Positions 1 to 7,876 of a DNA stretch of 64,000 bases are shown here, in pieces (within the stretch, counting starts at the first letter, position 1; each line of letters begins with the position of its first letter). This stretch comes from Bacteroidota bacterium (lineage in GTDB: Bacteria; Bacteroidota; Bacteroidia; Bacteroidales; UBA12077). Made by a program: the position numbers and the translations under genes. The stretch is from contig JAHLLG010000002.1 of NCBI GenBank assembly GCA_020444275.1, forward strand, positions 979,991 through 1,043,990, written 5' to 3'. The notes below the pieces were generated by a model, which was not told where the DNA came from, made no database searches, and was given only the letters and a program-made list of their open reading frames with translations.

Positions 1-45
1 ACAATAAATACAAGTTTTAAAATTATATCGACTTTAACAAATGAA

Positions 46-804
46 TTATTTTGTGCATTTAAAAATCATCTCACGATTTCCATCTCCCAATCGGTATCTA
101 TTTACAATATCTTGGCCTAATTGTTTTCGATAATCAACTGTTTCAACTGTAAACCCTGGCTTAGCCAAACGTTCTTCAAAATCTGTACCATGTAAGCGGT
201 ATAAATCAAATTCACCATAATGCTTTAATCTTTCCTCAGGTGATTTTATGGAATGGTTTTCATACGTTTTTTCCAACTCTTTATTAATTAAGGTCATTAT
301 TAAAGCGTAACCATTTTTTGAAAGAACCCGATATAATTCTTGAATTGCCTTTCGCTCGTCAGGGATGTGCCCTAATACATGAGAGCAAATAACTAAATCG
401 AAATAATTGTCGGGATAAGGAATTTGAGTAATATCGATAACATGCGAGGCATAAGCAGGATCAATGTCGCCATCAATATACTCTATATTTAAGCTATGTA
501 ACTTTTGATATAAACAGTTTTCTGGTGCCACATGAAGCACTTTAAGATTTTTAGTAAATATGTCGGTCTCTTTCTCTAAATAAAAAAGTAATAGTCGGTT
601 TCTTTCCAATGAATCGCAACGTGGGCATCTAACATTTTTTCGTCTCACATTCCCTTTATCCAGAAATTTGCGAAATGATTTGCCACAACAATTACATGTG
701 TAGTTTTCACCATAATACACTGGAGATATGGCTTTTTGAACACTCAACCTCAGGTGTATTCTTTGTTTTTCAGGAATAATTTTTTTGTATAGCAATTTTA
801 TCAT
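46..804 (-). CDS. class I SAM-dependent methyltransferase with N-terminal zinc-ribbon-like domain
   Basis: Predicted 252-residue Rossmann-fold methyltransferase. The N-terminal third has two Cys pairs (YTCNCCGKSF near residue 40 and VRCPRCDSLER near 60), spaced like a small zinc ribbon. The catalytic domain starts at VLHVAPE (motif I region, around residue 90). It continues through YIDGDID (acidic motif II), YFDLVICSHVLGHIPD (motif IV, Methyltransf_11-like) and ELYRVLSKNGYALI (post-motif). The substrate cannot be read from sequence. Its start overlaps the stop of the upstream polysaccharide deacetylase by 4 bases, which implies translational coupling and perhaps a shared role in surface-glycan modification. 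The fold is secure; the role is inference. Confidence 0.8.
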   Translation of the reverse strand: MIKLLYKKIIPEKQRIHLRLSVQKAISPVYYGENYTCNCCGKSFRKFLDKGNVRRKNVRCPRCDSLERNRLLLFYLEKETDIFTKNLKVLHVAPENCLYQKLHSLNIEYIDGDIDPAYASHVIDITQIPYPDNYFDLVICSHVLGHIPDERKAIQELYRVLSKNGYALIMTLINKELEKTYENHSIKSPEERLKHYGEFDLYRLHGTDFEERLAKPGFTVETVDYRKQLGQDIVNRYRLGDGNREMIFKCTK

Positions 805-1796
805 TTTCTCTTAACCTTATTTTTTCCCAGAAACGATTTCATAATAAAATAGACATACTGATGCCGAATAATACTTCTTGCAATTTTTAACGATTTCTCC
901 ATAGGAATTCGATGCATATGAAATCTGCTTATATCCTCTTTCAAACCAGATATGCCGAAAGACAATTTACAGTTCTCCTGTTTATGTAACCAAGATAAAA
1001 GTTCTGCATTCACTCTTTCGTCGCCAAAGGGAAACGAAAAATATCTTTCCTGTATATTAAATCTTTCCTCTAAATCATTAAAGCTTTTAACGATTTGGTC
1101 TTGCTGCTGTTTGCTTTTAATATGTTTAAAAAAAGGATGATCCAAACTGTGCGATCCAATTGCAAATCCTTGCTTTATCAAATCCTTTATTTCATTGGAT
1201 GATAAATAAGGTTTATTATTTTTAAGGTATTCTTTAAAATCTAATCCTATTATTTTTGCAATATCCTCAATTTTTTGAATGTCTTTATAGGTCATTGACA
1301 GAAGCACTTTTTCCAGATGATTATTATCGATAAATGACACGCTTAGTATTTTACCCAGTTCATCTAGTAATGTTTTATTCTGAATGCTATTTAACTCTTT
1401 AACTATCAAGCCAATTTTATATCGATAAAACAGATCTTTATTATCAATAAAGTTATTATTCACAAAAACAGTAGCTGGTATTCCTTTTCTCTTCAGTATT
1501 GGAGCAACTATTGAATAAAATTCTTTTAAACCATCATCGAAGCTGATATGAAAAACCGGTTTACGAATAAATTTGCCTTTCTGAACTATTTCGTATAATT
1601 GATTAATAGAAACCGGCTCATAAAATCTGCTAAAAAAATCCAGGTCTCGTTCAAAAGTTTTCACATCCCGAACTGCATATAAATTACCAATAAAATGTAA
1701 TGGTGTGTTAGATACCGTATGATAAAAAGGTAAAATTATTTTTCTGTTTGTTATATGTATTAATCGTTTTATCAAAATTTGAATGCTTTTCTGCAT
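801..1796 (-). CDS. polysaccharide deacetylase family protein (NodB homology, CE4-like)
   Basis: A 331-residue protein with NodB-type motifs: HISFDDGL (metal-binding Asp pair, residue ~83), ATVFVNNNFID (strand after the active site), GSHSLDHPFF (the H-S/T-x-x-H metal ligands, ~residue 215) and FSFPFGDERV. The family removes acetyl groups from N-acetylated sugars of glycans or peptidoglycan. No signal peptide or membrane segment is evident, so it may act on a cytoplasmic precursor. It is coupled to the downstream methyltransferase by a 4-base overlap. A perfect intrinsic-terminator-like hairpin ends immediately before its start codon, which leaves almost no conventional leader. The next in-frame Met is far inside the NodB domain, so the start at 1796 is preferred. 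Confidence 0.85.
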   Translation of the reverse strand: MQKSIQILIKRLIHITNRKIILPFYHTVSNTPLHFIGNLYAVRDVKTFERDLDFFSRFYEPVSINQLYEIVQKGKFIRKPVFHISFDDGLKEFYSIVAPILKRKGIPATVFVNNNFIDNKDLFYRYKIGLIVKELNSIQNKTLLDELGKILSVSFIDNNHLEKVLLSMTYKDIQKIEDIAKIIGLDFKEYLKNNKPYLSSNEIKDLIKQGFAIGSHSLDHPFFKHIKSKQQQDQIVKSFNDLEERFNIQERYFSFPFGDERVNAELLSWLHKQENCKLSFGISGLKEDISRFHMHRIPMEKSLKIARSIIRHQYVYFIMKSFLGKNKVKRK

Positions 1797-1797
1797 T

Positions 1798-1831
1798 AAA
1801 AAATGTCATACTTCATTTTTAGTATGACATT
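1798..1831 (-). terminator. intrinsic terminator directly upstream of deacetylase start
   Basis: A perfect 11-bp inverted repeat (1802-1812 and 1821-1831) with an 8-nt loop is followed on the minus strand by six T residues (1803-1798). It lies 23 bases after the stop of the membrane-anchored unknown gene (1855-3012) and ends 2 bases from the deacetylase ATG. It could end the upstream transcript or act as an attenuator for the downstream pair. Confidence 0.75.
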
Positions 1832-1854
1832 CCATTTTATATATAAAAGTAACT

Positions 1855-3012
1855 CTATCTTTCTAAGGTTTTATAATAATCGTCTAAAATCCTGGTCATC
1901 ATAGGAAGGTAAAATTGCCAGTAAAACTTATCCGTATTATTGTAATTATCTCTTGAAAATATAGAAATTAAATTATGGTATCCTTCAAAAAAGGCCGTTT
2001 TATTAGGTATATCATTTTCTGCAAAGTCGCCACCAAAATAGTAAAATTTATAATCTTTTGTATGTTCTATTACAGCAGGAAATACAGGTTTTAAATTATA
2101 TTTTCGCATTATAGAATCGCCTTTTGCATTTACGTGGATAGTAAAATTCGCAAGTATATCGTCTTTGTTTTCAGCAAAAGTAATATCGAACCATTGTGGA
2201 TAATATGTATACTCTGGAACACCAAATCTTTCCATCATACTTTGTGATGCATTTATTACAGGTATTTCCTCTGTTAAATGTGTTTCCAGTTCTAGCACTG
2301 TAATTGTTCCAAATTTATGAACCAAAACAATACCGGCCTTTTTAAATGGCCACTTGTGATTATTTTGTTCCATATATAAGTTTACTATCCATTGTGGAAA
2401 ATTTTTACCTTTGGCCGTATCAAGACTTGAAAAATATTTTCCTGTCCAGCCACTCCAGTTTAAATCAAATAGTGTTTCAACCTTTTCACGAATTAATCCA
2501 TTTGTTGGAGCGTTGTATAGGTTAAATTCAGTAATGATAAGCTTTTTACGTTCTTTCATCTCCTTTAAAAGCAAGTAATCATTTTGGTTAAGTCCTCCAT
2601 ACACTTTCTGCGTATGCTTAACATCTTCTGTACCCCGCTTATACCATTCGTTATAATATACACCATAGGTGTCGGCATAATACAGCATATCATAATCTGT
2701 GGCAATATCATCGATTTCATGAATTCGCACACTTCTGAAGTCGAATTCTTGCGATTTGCTATGAATTGGAAAAAAACCATAATAATCCTGATCTATATCG
2801 TATAAATCTCCATTGGGTTTAACGTATCTATTATGGTTTAGAATCCAGTTAAATGATTTGTGCTCAGTTCTTTCTAAAGTTGGCACCGTTTTATCTAAAA
2901 TATATACTTGAATAGGTTTTTCATCTTTTAGATACCACGACAACCAGCTACCAAGAAGTATTATTAGTAATGCACCAACAATAATTATCGGAATAAGGAT
3001 CTTTTTATTCAT
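1855..3012 (-). CDS. membrane-anchored protein of unknown function
   Basis: A 385-residue protein I do not recognise. Residues 5-27 form one hydrophobic membrane anchor (ILIPIIIVGALLIILLGSWL) after a short basic start, so the remaining ~355 residues should face the periplasm. That part is rich in Tyr, Trp and Asp, with repeated aromatic clusters such as YDMLYYADTYGVYYNEWYK and DKFYWQFYLPMM. It looks globular and possibly carbohydrate-related, but I cannot assign a fold. It sits just upstream of the polysaccharide deacetylase and methyltransferase, from which it is separated by a terminator-like hairpin. A role in cell-surface glycan handling is only a contextual guess. Confidence 0.7.
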   Translation of the reverse strand: MNKKILIPIIIVGALLIILLGSWLSWYLKDEKPIQVYILDKTVPTLERTEHKSFNWILNHNRYVKPNGDLYDIDQDYYGFFPIHSKSQEFDFRSVRIHEIDDIATDYDMLYYADTYGVYYNEWYKRGTEDVKHTQKVYGGLNQNDYLLLKEMKERKKLIITEFNLYNAPTNGLIREKVETLFDLNWSGWTGKYFSSLDTAKGKNFPQWIVNLYMEQNNHKWPFKKAGIVLVHKFGTITVLELETHLTEEIPVINASQSMMERFGVPEYTYYPQWFDITFAENKDDILANFTIHVNAKGDSIMRKYNLKPVFPAVIEHTKDYKFYYFGGDFAENDIPNKTAFFEGYHNLISIFSRDNYNNTDKFYWQFYLPMMTRILDDYYKTLER

Positions 3013-3026
3013 CTTTCTTTAAGCAA

Positions 3027-3061
3027 TTTAGGGTTCGTTTTTTCGATTAACGAACTCTAAA
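3027..3061. repeat. 13-bp inverted repeat in a gene leader
   Basis: Arms 3027-3039 and 3049-3061 pair over 13 positions with one G.U/C.A position and a 9-nt loop. The repeat lies about 15 bases upstream of the start codon of the 1855-3012 gene and ~70 bases after the stop of the DUF255 gene. No T-run follows on the minus strand, so a terminator is not convincing. An operator or leader structure is possible. Confidence 0.45.
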
Positions 3062-3130
3062 TATACAAATTTTATGGTAATTACTAAAGATGTTGATGCG
3101 TTTTGATCTTGTACAGCAATTTACAATTGA

Positions 3131-5140
3131 TCAATTATTAATTAATTCAAAAGCCTCCTGAACTGATCCCACAGGTTTTTGACAAACGTTATTCTGACAA
3201 ACATAGATTGTGGGTTTAACAGTTGCATAACGGTTTTCAAGCAATGGTAGCTTGTCTGATTTTCCACCTGCTAATAATATGTTAGGCAAATATTTAGAAG
3301 AAAACTTTTCTCTAATTTTATGCACGTGCTTACCTAAAATACACACCTCGTATGGCTTATAAATAAACTGAATCATCAAATCAAACCAGTTTCCAAAAAA
3401 TGCTGGACTTTTTAGCATTTTCCCTTTAACATTTATAAGCATCTGCTCTGCTTTTTGAATATAATCCTTATTAATGAAAAAGTGCCCGAGTTTAAATAAA
3501 TTCTGTGCCATTACCGAATTCGATGAAGGAATTACATTATCATTGATCTCAACTGATTTAGCTATTAACTGTTCCTCCTTAGATGATGTATAATAGAACA
3601 TGGAAGAATTTGAATCATAAAAATGTTCTATTACAAAATCGCTCATATTCTTAGCTAAATCAATATACTTTTCATTAAATGTGGCCTGGTAAAGTTCAAT
3701 TAAAGCATCAATAAACAACGCATAATCATCGAGAAAGGCATGAATAGTAGCTTTCCCATTTTTATAATTACGATATAAGCTAAAATCCTTTTGTATCAGA
3801 TTCTTTTCAATAAAATCGAAATTATGTTCAGCTATTTCCAAATACTTTGTATCATGCAACGCACTATAAGCTTTTACATAAGCTTTAAGCATTAAGGCAT
3901 TCCACGATGTTAAGATTTTATCATCTAATGAAGGTTTTACTCTTTGTTCTCGAAAATCAAATAGTGTCTTCTTTGAATCTTCAGTTATCGAATGTAACTG
4001 ATCAATTGAAATGTTATATTGATCTGCCAGTTCTTTCTTGTTCTTAGAAATCGTCAGAATATTCTTTCCTTCCCAATTCCCTTTTTCTGAAATACCATAT
4101 AACTCCGTGAAGATTTCTGAATGCTCTTGTAACAAATGATCGACTTCTTCTTTCTGCCATACATAAAATTTCCCTTCTTCACCATCACTATCTGCATCGT
4201 ATGAGGAGTAAAAACCACCTTCCGGCGACAGCATATCTCGTTCTACAAAACCAAGTGTTTCCTGTATCACATTTTTATAATCCTGATTCTGATCTAACTT
4301 GTATGCATCAGCATATAGACTTACCAGTTGAGCATTATCGTACAACATTTTTTCGAAATGTGGCACTAACCATTGCTTATCGACACTGTAACGCGCAAAT
4401 CCTCCTCCCAAATGATCATAAATACCACCTTCAGCCATTTTCTGTAGTGAAAGCTTTACATGCTTTATCACATCTTTATCTCCTGTATGATAATAATACC
4501 TTAGTAAAGGTAAATAACTAACCGGTAAAGGAAACTTTGGTGCTCCCCAGGTTCCACCATTAGTATGATCAAAATTCTTACGCAATTGTATCACTGAATT
4601 TATTACATTTTCAAAAGAAAAATCAGAATCTTCTTTGATCGGAATTATTTCATTTATCTGACTTATTCCCTTTTTCAAATCATCAGCGGCGCTATTAAAC
4701 TTTTCGGGTGTTGTTTTATAACTCATTACCAAATTTTCCAATACATATTTCCACTGATCGGGCTTAAAATAAGTGCCTCCGTAAACAGGTGATCCGTCGG
4801 GTAATGCAAAGCAATTTAATGGCCATCCGCCATTTCCGGTTATTATTTGAACGGCGTTCATGTATATCATGTCAATATCAGGTCGTTCTTCTCTATCAAC
4901 CTTAATACTTACATAATTTTCATTCATTATTTTAGCAATCTCTTCATTTTCGAACGATTCTTCTTCCATAACATGACACCAGTGACATGCAGAATAACCA
5001 ATACTTATAAGCAAAAGTTTATTTTCCTTTTTTGCTTTATTTAATGCTTCTTCACCCCATGGATACCAGTTTACCGGATTTTTAGCATGTTGTAACAGAT
5101 ACGGACTGGTTTCGTGTATTAAATGATTTGTATTTTTCAT
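3131..5140 (-). CDS. thioredoxin-fold DUF255 protein (YyaL / SPATA20 family)
   Basis: A 669-residue cytoplasmic protein with the full family architecture. The N-terminal DUF255 thioredoxin-like domain (residues ~1-165) has the CxxC pair C52/C55 in [13 protein letters not shown] and the conserved [10 protein letters not shown] and GGWPLNCF blocks. An (alpha/alpha)-barrel domain of six-hairpin glycosidase type follows ([21 protein letters not shown] and [16 protein letters not shown]). The length matches the usual 660-700 residues. The biochemical role of the family is not firmly established. The gene stands alone between the exonuclease fusion and the membrane-anchored unknown gene. The start at 5140 gives the canonical N-terminus [15 protein letters not shown]. 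Confidence 0.9.
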   Translation of the reverse strand: MKNTNHLIHETSPYLLQHAKNPVNWYPWGEEALNKAKKENKLLLISIGYSACHWCHVMEEESFENEEIAKIMNENYVSIKVDREERPDIDMIYMNAVQIITGNGGWPLNCFALPDGSPVYGGTYFKPDQWKYVLENLVMSYKTTPEKFNSAADDLKKGISQINEIIPIKEDSDFSFENVINSVIQLRKNFDHTNGGTWGAPKFPLPVSYLPLLRYYYHTGDKDVIKHVKLSLQKMAEGGIYDHLGGGFARYSVDKQWLVPHFEKMLYDNAQLVSLYADAYKLDQNQDYKNVIQETLGFVERDMLSPEGGFYSSYDADSDGEEGKFYVWQKEEVDHLLQEHSEIFTELYGISEKGNWEGKNILTISKNKKELADQYNISIDQLHSITEDSKKTLFDFREQRVKPSLDDKILTSWNALMLKAYVKAYSALHDTKYLEIAEHNFDFIEKNLIQKDFSLYRNYKNGKATIHAFLDDYALFIDALIELYQATFNEKYIDLAKNMSDFVIEHFYDSNSSMFYYTSSKEEQLIAKSVEINDNVIPSSNSVMAQNLFKLGHFFINKDYIQKAEQMLINVKGKMLKSPAFFGNWFDLMIQFIYKPYEVCILGKHVHKIREKFSSKYLPNILLAGGKSDKLPLLENRYATVKPTIYVCQNNVCQKPVGSVQEAFELINN

Positions 5141-5142
5141 TG

Positions 5143-5170
5143 TTATGCTGAAATAAGTTTATTTCCATAA
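5143..5170. repeat. interrupted palindrome next to the DUF255 start codon
   Basis: Arms 5150-5156 and 5159-5165 form a 7-bp perfect palindrome around GT. Outer arms 5143-5147 and 5166-5170 add five pairs, with a two-base bulge. The repeat begins 3 bases from the DUF255 start codon and ends 27 bases from the exonuclease-fusion stop codon. It has no T-run on the minus strand. Operator or leader hairpin are both possible. Confidence 0.4.
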
Positions 5171-5197
5171 CAAGTAACATTGAGATATGTTTACAAT

Positions 5198-6538
5198 CTA
5201 GTACTTTATCAGCATTTCTACAGTATGCTGTTTAAGGTAAGTGCGGATTATTTGCTGTACGTCTCTATTATCAGGATAAACTTTTATGGCATCCGAAAGA
5301 TTTTCTATATCGTTTCCAATGCAATCTGCATCGATATAACCAAATCCTATGAATTTACCATGCTCTATTTTAACTACAGATTTTTCATTGTCATTTCTAC
5401 CAGTATCGACAATAAAAAAGTTTTGCCAGTTATATGAAAGTTCATCTAACATTTGCTGTACTCTTGTATTATATTTTTCGGGCTGCTCCTTCTGAATGCA
5501 AGCTCCCATACAATGATTTATCTGATAGTAAAAACACGCTCCGGCCGATTCATATAAACCACACAATTTTTGGCAAAGCTGATACTTTTCTGAAAGAACA
5601 TACATCCTTTCACGAGCTTCTTTTGCCGAATTAAACGCTACAACCGGAGTTTCTTTCTTAACATCGTCTACTTTAAAACATATATATCCGTGTGAATCGG
5701 TATATGGAAATATTCCATAATGATTTATAGCACGCCGTTGTCTTTTATTGTATTTAGGTTTCTGTGTTTTAATTTCATCCGATTCTAATAAAAGAGCAAC
5801 CAATTCGCTACCGGTTAATTCATACGAAACATCGTGTATTTCATCAATCATTCTTAGTGCCCGATCCGATTTCTCGTTACTGAAGTGTGAAAACACACGG
5901 GTTCTTATATTTTTGCTTTTCCCAATATAAATGATCTCACCATTATGATCATGAAAATAATAGACTCCCGGTTCATCAGGCAGATTTTTAATAATATCGG
6001 CACTAATATTATAAAACATGCTTGAATTTATGCCACCAAGCGATGGACTAATTTCCAGCAAATGCTCAAACAGTTTTACTGTTGCCAATGCATCACCAGC
6101 AGCTCTGTGTCTTCCGTCTAATGGTATTCCTAATGAACTGCAAAGTTTTCCTAAACTATACGATTTATGATTAGGAATAATCCGTCTGCTTAACTTAACA
6201 GTACATAATCGGTCTCTTTTAAACGTATATCCTAAACTTTTAAATTCGTTTCGAATAAAGTTATAATCGAACGAAGCATTGTGAGCAACAATCGACTTTC
6301 CCTCTGTAAGAATCACAATATCTTTTGCAATTTCCCAAAATTTTGGAGCATCCTGCACCATATCATTGTTTATACCTGTTAAGCGAGTTATGTTGAACGG
6401 AATAGTCTGTTCCGGATTAACCAGTGTTGAATATTCCTCGACAATCTCTTTACCATTATGAATAAAGATTGCGATTTCAATGATTTTATCTCGTACAGGG
6501 CTTAAACCAGTAGTTTCAATATCCAGAATTGCATACAT
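5198..6538 (-). CDS. DEDDh 3'-5' exonuclease fused to GIY-YIG (UvrC-like) nuclease domain
   Basis: Residues ~1-175 are a DnaQ-type DEDDh exonuclease: YAILDIETTG (Exo I Asp/Glu), AHNASFDYNFIRNEF (Exo II) and GRHRAAGDALATVKLF (Exo III His...Asp). A GIY-YIG domain begins near residue 195 (EPGVYYFHDHNGEIIYIGKS) and leads into a UvrC/Cho-like region with ACFYYQINHCMGAC. The fusion is known in several bacterial phyla and suggests a repair nuclease that incises and trims. The start is placed at 6538, because a longer reading to 6607 would begin inside the neighbouring terminator hairpin and add a non-conserved leader. The domain calls are secure; the lesion specificity is unknown. Confidence 0.88.
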   Translation of the reverse strand: MYAILDIETTGLSPVRDKIIEIAIFIHNGKEIVEEYSTLVNPEQTIPFNITRLTGINNDMVQDAPKFWEIAKDIVILTEGKSIVAHNASFDYNFIRNEFKSLGYTFKRDRLCTVKLSRRIIPNHKSYSLGKLCSSLGIPLDGRHRAAGDALATVKLFEHLLEISPSLGGINSSMFYNISADIIKNLPDEPGVYYFHDHNGEIIYIGKSKNIRTRVFSHFSNEKSDRALRMIDEIHDVSYELTGSELVALLLESDEIKTQKPKYNKRQRRAINHYGIFPYTDSHGYICFKVDDVKKETPVVAFNSAKEARERMYVLSEKYQLCQKLCGLYESAGACFYYQINHCMGACIQKEQPEKYNTRVQQMLDELSYNWQNFFIVDTGRNDNEKSVVKIEHGKFIGFGYIDADCIGNDIENLSDAIKVYPDNRDVQQIIRTYLKQHTVEMLIKY

Positions 6539-6593
6539 AGTACAAAAATGCAAATAATAGATCACATTCGGTATATCGATTATAAAAATAGAT

Positions 6594-6622
6594 AAAAAAA
6601 CCTGCACGATAATGCAGGTTTT
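6594..6622 (-). terminator. intrinsic terminator of the DHOD-like gene
   Basis: A perfect 10-bp stem (6597-6606 with 6613-6622) and a 6-nt loop are followed on the minus strand by a run of T (6600-6594). It lies 21 bases after the stop codon of 6644-7642. Confidence 0.85.
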
Positions 6623-6643
6623 GTAGTTATTGTAAAGTAAATT

Positions 6644-7642
6644 TTATACGACTAATCCTTTTCCCGAGAAATACTTCATAAACTGCATTCGCTCATAAGC
6701 TGCCGGATTCTGTGCTTTATCCTGACTCATTTTTCCTCTAAAATCATCCAATGTTTTATACCCTTTTTCATCCATCCAAATGGACACTTCACTTAACATA
6801 TTCTTGATTATTCCTTTTCCGTTTTTGTAAAAAGCCGATGCAATTTCTACCACATTAGCTCCAGCCAATATCTGTTTAATAATAGCTGCACCATCGTGAA
6901 TACCTGTTGAAGCCGCCAGATCACATCCTACACGATTATGCATAATACCAATCCATCGCAATGGCGTAGCCAATTCAGCTGGTGTACTAGTTACATTGGT
7001 CGAGAGTAGCTCCAGTTTATCAATATCGATATCGGGACTATAAAAGCGGTTAAATAACACCAAACCATCAATACCTGAGTTTGATAAATTCTGAATAAAC
7101 TTGCCCAAGTTGGAAGAGTAGTAACTAATCTTTAACGAAACAGGTATTTTAACAATCTTTTTAACCTTCTCTACTATCTCAAAATATACCTTTTCATTTT
7201 CTTTATCAGACTTTTCCAAATCAGATGGCATAATAAAAACGTTAAGTTCCAGCGCATCCGCACCAGCGTCTTGTAATGTTTCGGCATAATATGGCCACTT
7301 TTCAGAAGTCATACAATTTATACTTGCAATAATAGGAATATCAACGGCTTTTTTAGACTCTCTGATTAATCGCAAATAATTTGTTAACGAATCATCTTCA
7401 GCATAATTATCATAATAATCCAATGTTTCCGGATACAGAGAAGTTTCCATATTCATCACATCCATATCTTTTTCAAGTTCTCTGCGAATTTCTTCTTCGA
7501 ATATTGATTTTAAAACAATTGCCCCTGCACCATTCTCCGCAAATTCCTTAATATCTTCAACTGAATTTGTTAACCCGGAACTTGCAGCAATAACAGGATT
7601 TTTGAGCTTTAGTCCCATGTAACTTGTACTTAAGTTTGCCAT
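6644..7642 (-). CDS. dihydroorotate dehydrogenase-like FMN protein
   Basis: A 332-residue (beta/alpha)8 flavoprotein of the PyrD/dihydropyrimidine-dehydrogenase superfamily. It opens with STSYMGLKLKNPVIAASSG and retains the family's substrate/FMN strands IPIIASINC, ADALELNVF, VKIPVSLKISYY and GIDGLVLFNR. The phosphate-binding end is GCDLAASTGIHDGAAIIKQILAGA. In true class 1 PyrD the loop after ELN carries the catalytic Cys/Ser (N-x-S/C-C-P). Here it reads ELNVFIMPSD with no Cys, so the protein probably does not oxidise dihydroorotate in the standard way. The family is common in Bacteroidota and its substrate is undetermined. The gene is monocistronic, ending at a strong terminator. Confidence 0.85.
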   Translation of the reverse strand: MANLSTSYMGLKLKNPVIAASSGLTNSVEDIKEFAENGAGAIVLKSIFEEEIRRELEKDMDVMNMETSLYPETLDYYDNYAEDDSLTNYLRLIRESKKAVDIPIIASINCMTSEKWPYYAETLQDAGADALELNVFIMPSDLEKSDKENEKVYFEIVEKVKKIVKIPVSLKISYYSSNLGKFIQNLSNSGIDGLVLFNRFYSPDIDIDKLELLSTNVTSTPAELATPLRWIGIMHNRVGCDLAASTGIHDGAAIIKQILAGANVVEIASAFYKNGKGIIKNMLSEVSIWMDEKGYKTLDDFRGKMSQDKAQNPAAYERMQFMKYFSGKGLVV

Positions 7643-7876
7643 AATTTTTATGTTTTTAGTTTTTGAAATATAAAGTTATTATGAATTAATGCTAATGTCA
7701 ATGTTTTATACTTTGATTGTACTGTTTGTTAGTTAACAGTACCCGCCAAAAAATGTTCATCACCATAATTAATTAAATAGTAGAGTGGTTTTATACATTA
7801 ATCAAAATAACGTGCTATTATCTATTGATTAATTTGCACTTAATTAAAAATATCAGGAATTTTGATTTATGAACGG

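Noticed and set aside
5198..6607. Longer start for the exonuclease fusion at 6607
   Set aside because: The extra 23 residues are non-conserved and would be translated from inside the terminator hairpin of the neighbouring gene; ATG 6538 gives the canonical N-terminus.
6644..7642. Naming this gene pyrD
   Set aside because: The catalytic Cys/Ser loop of dihydroorotate dehydrogenase is missing and the gene is not in a pyrimidine context.
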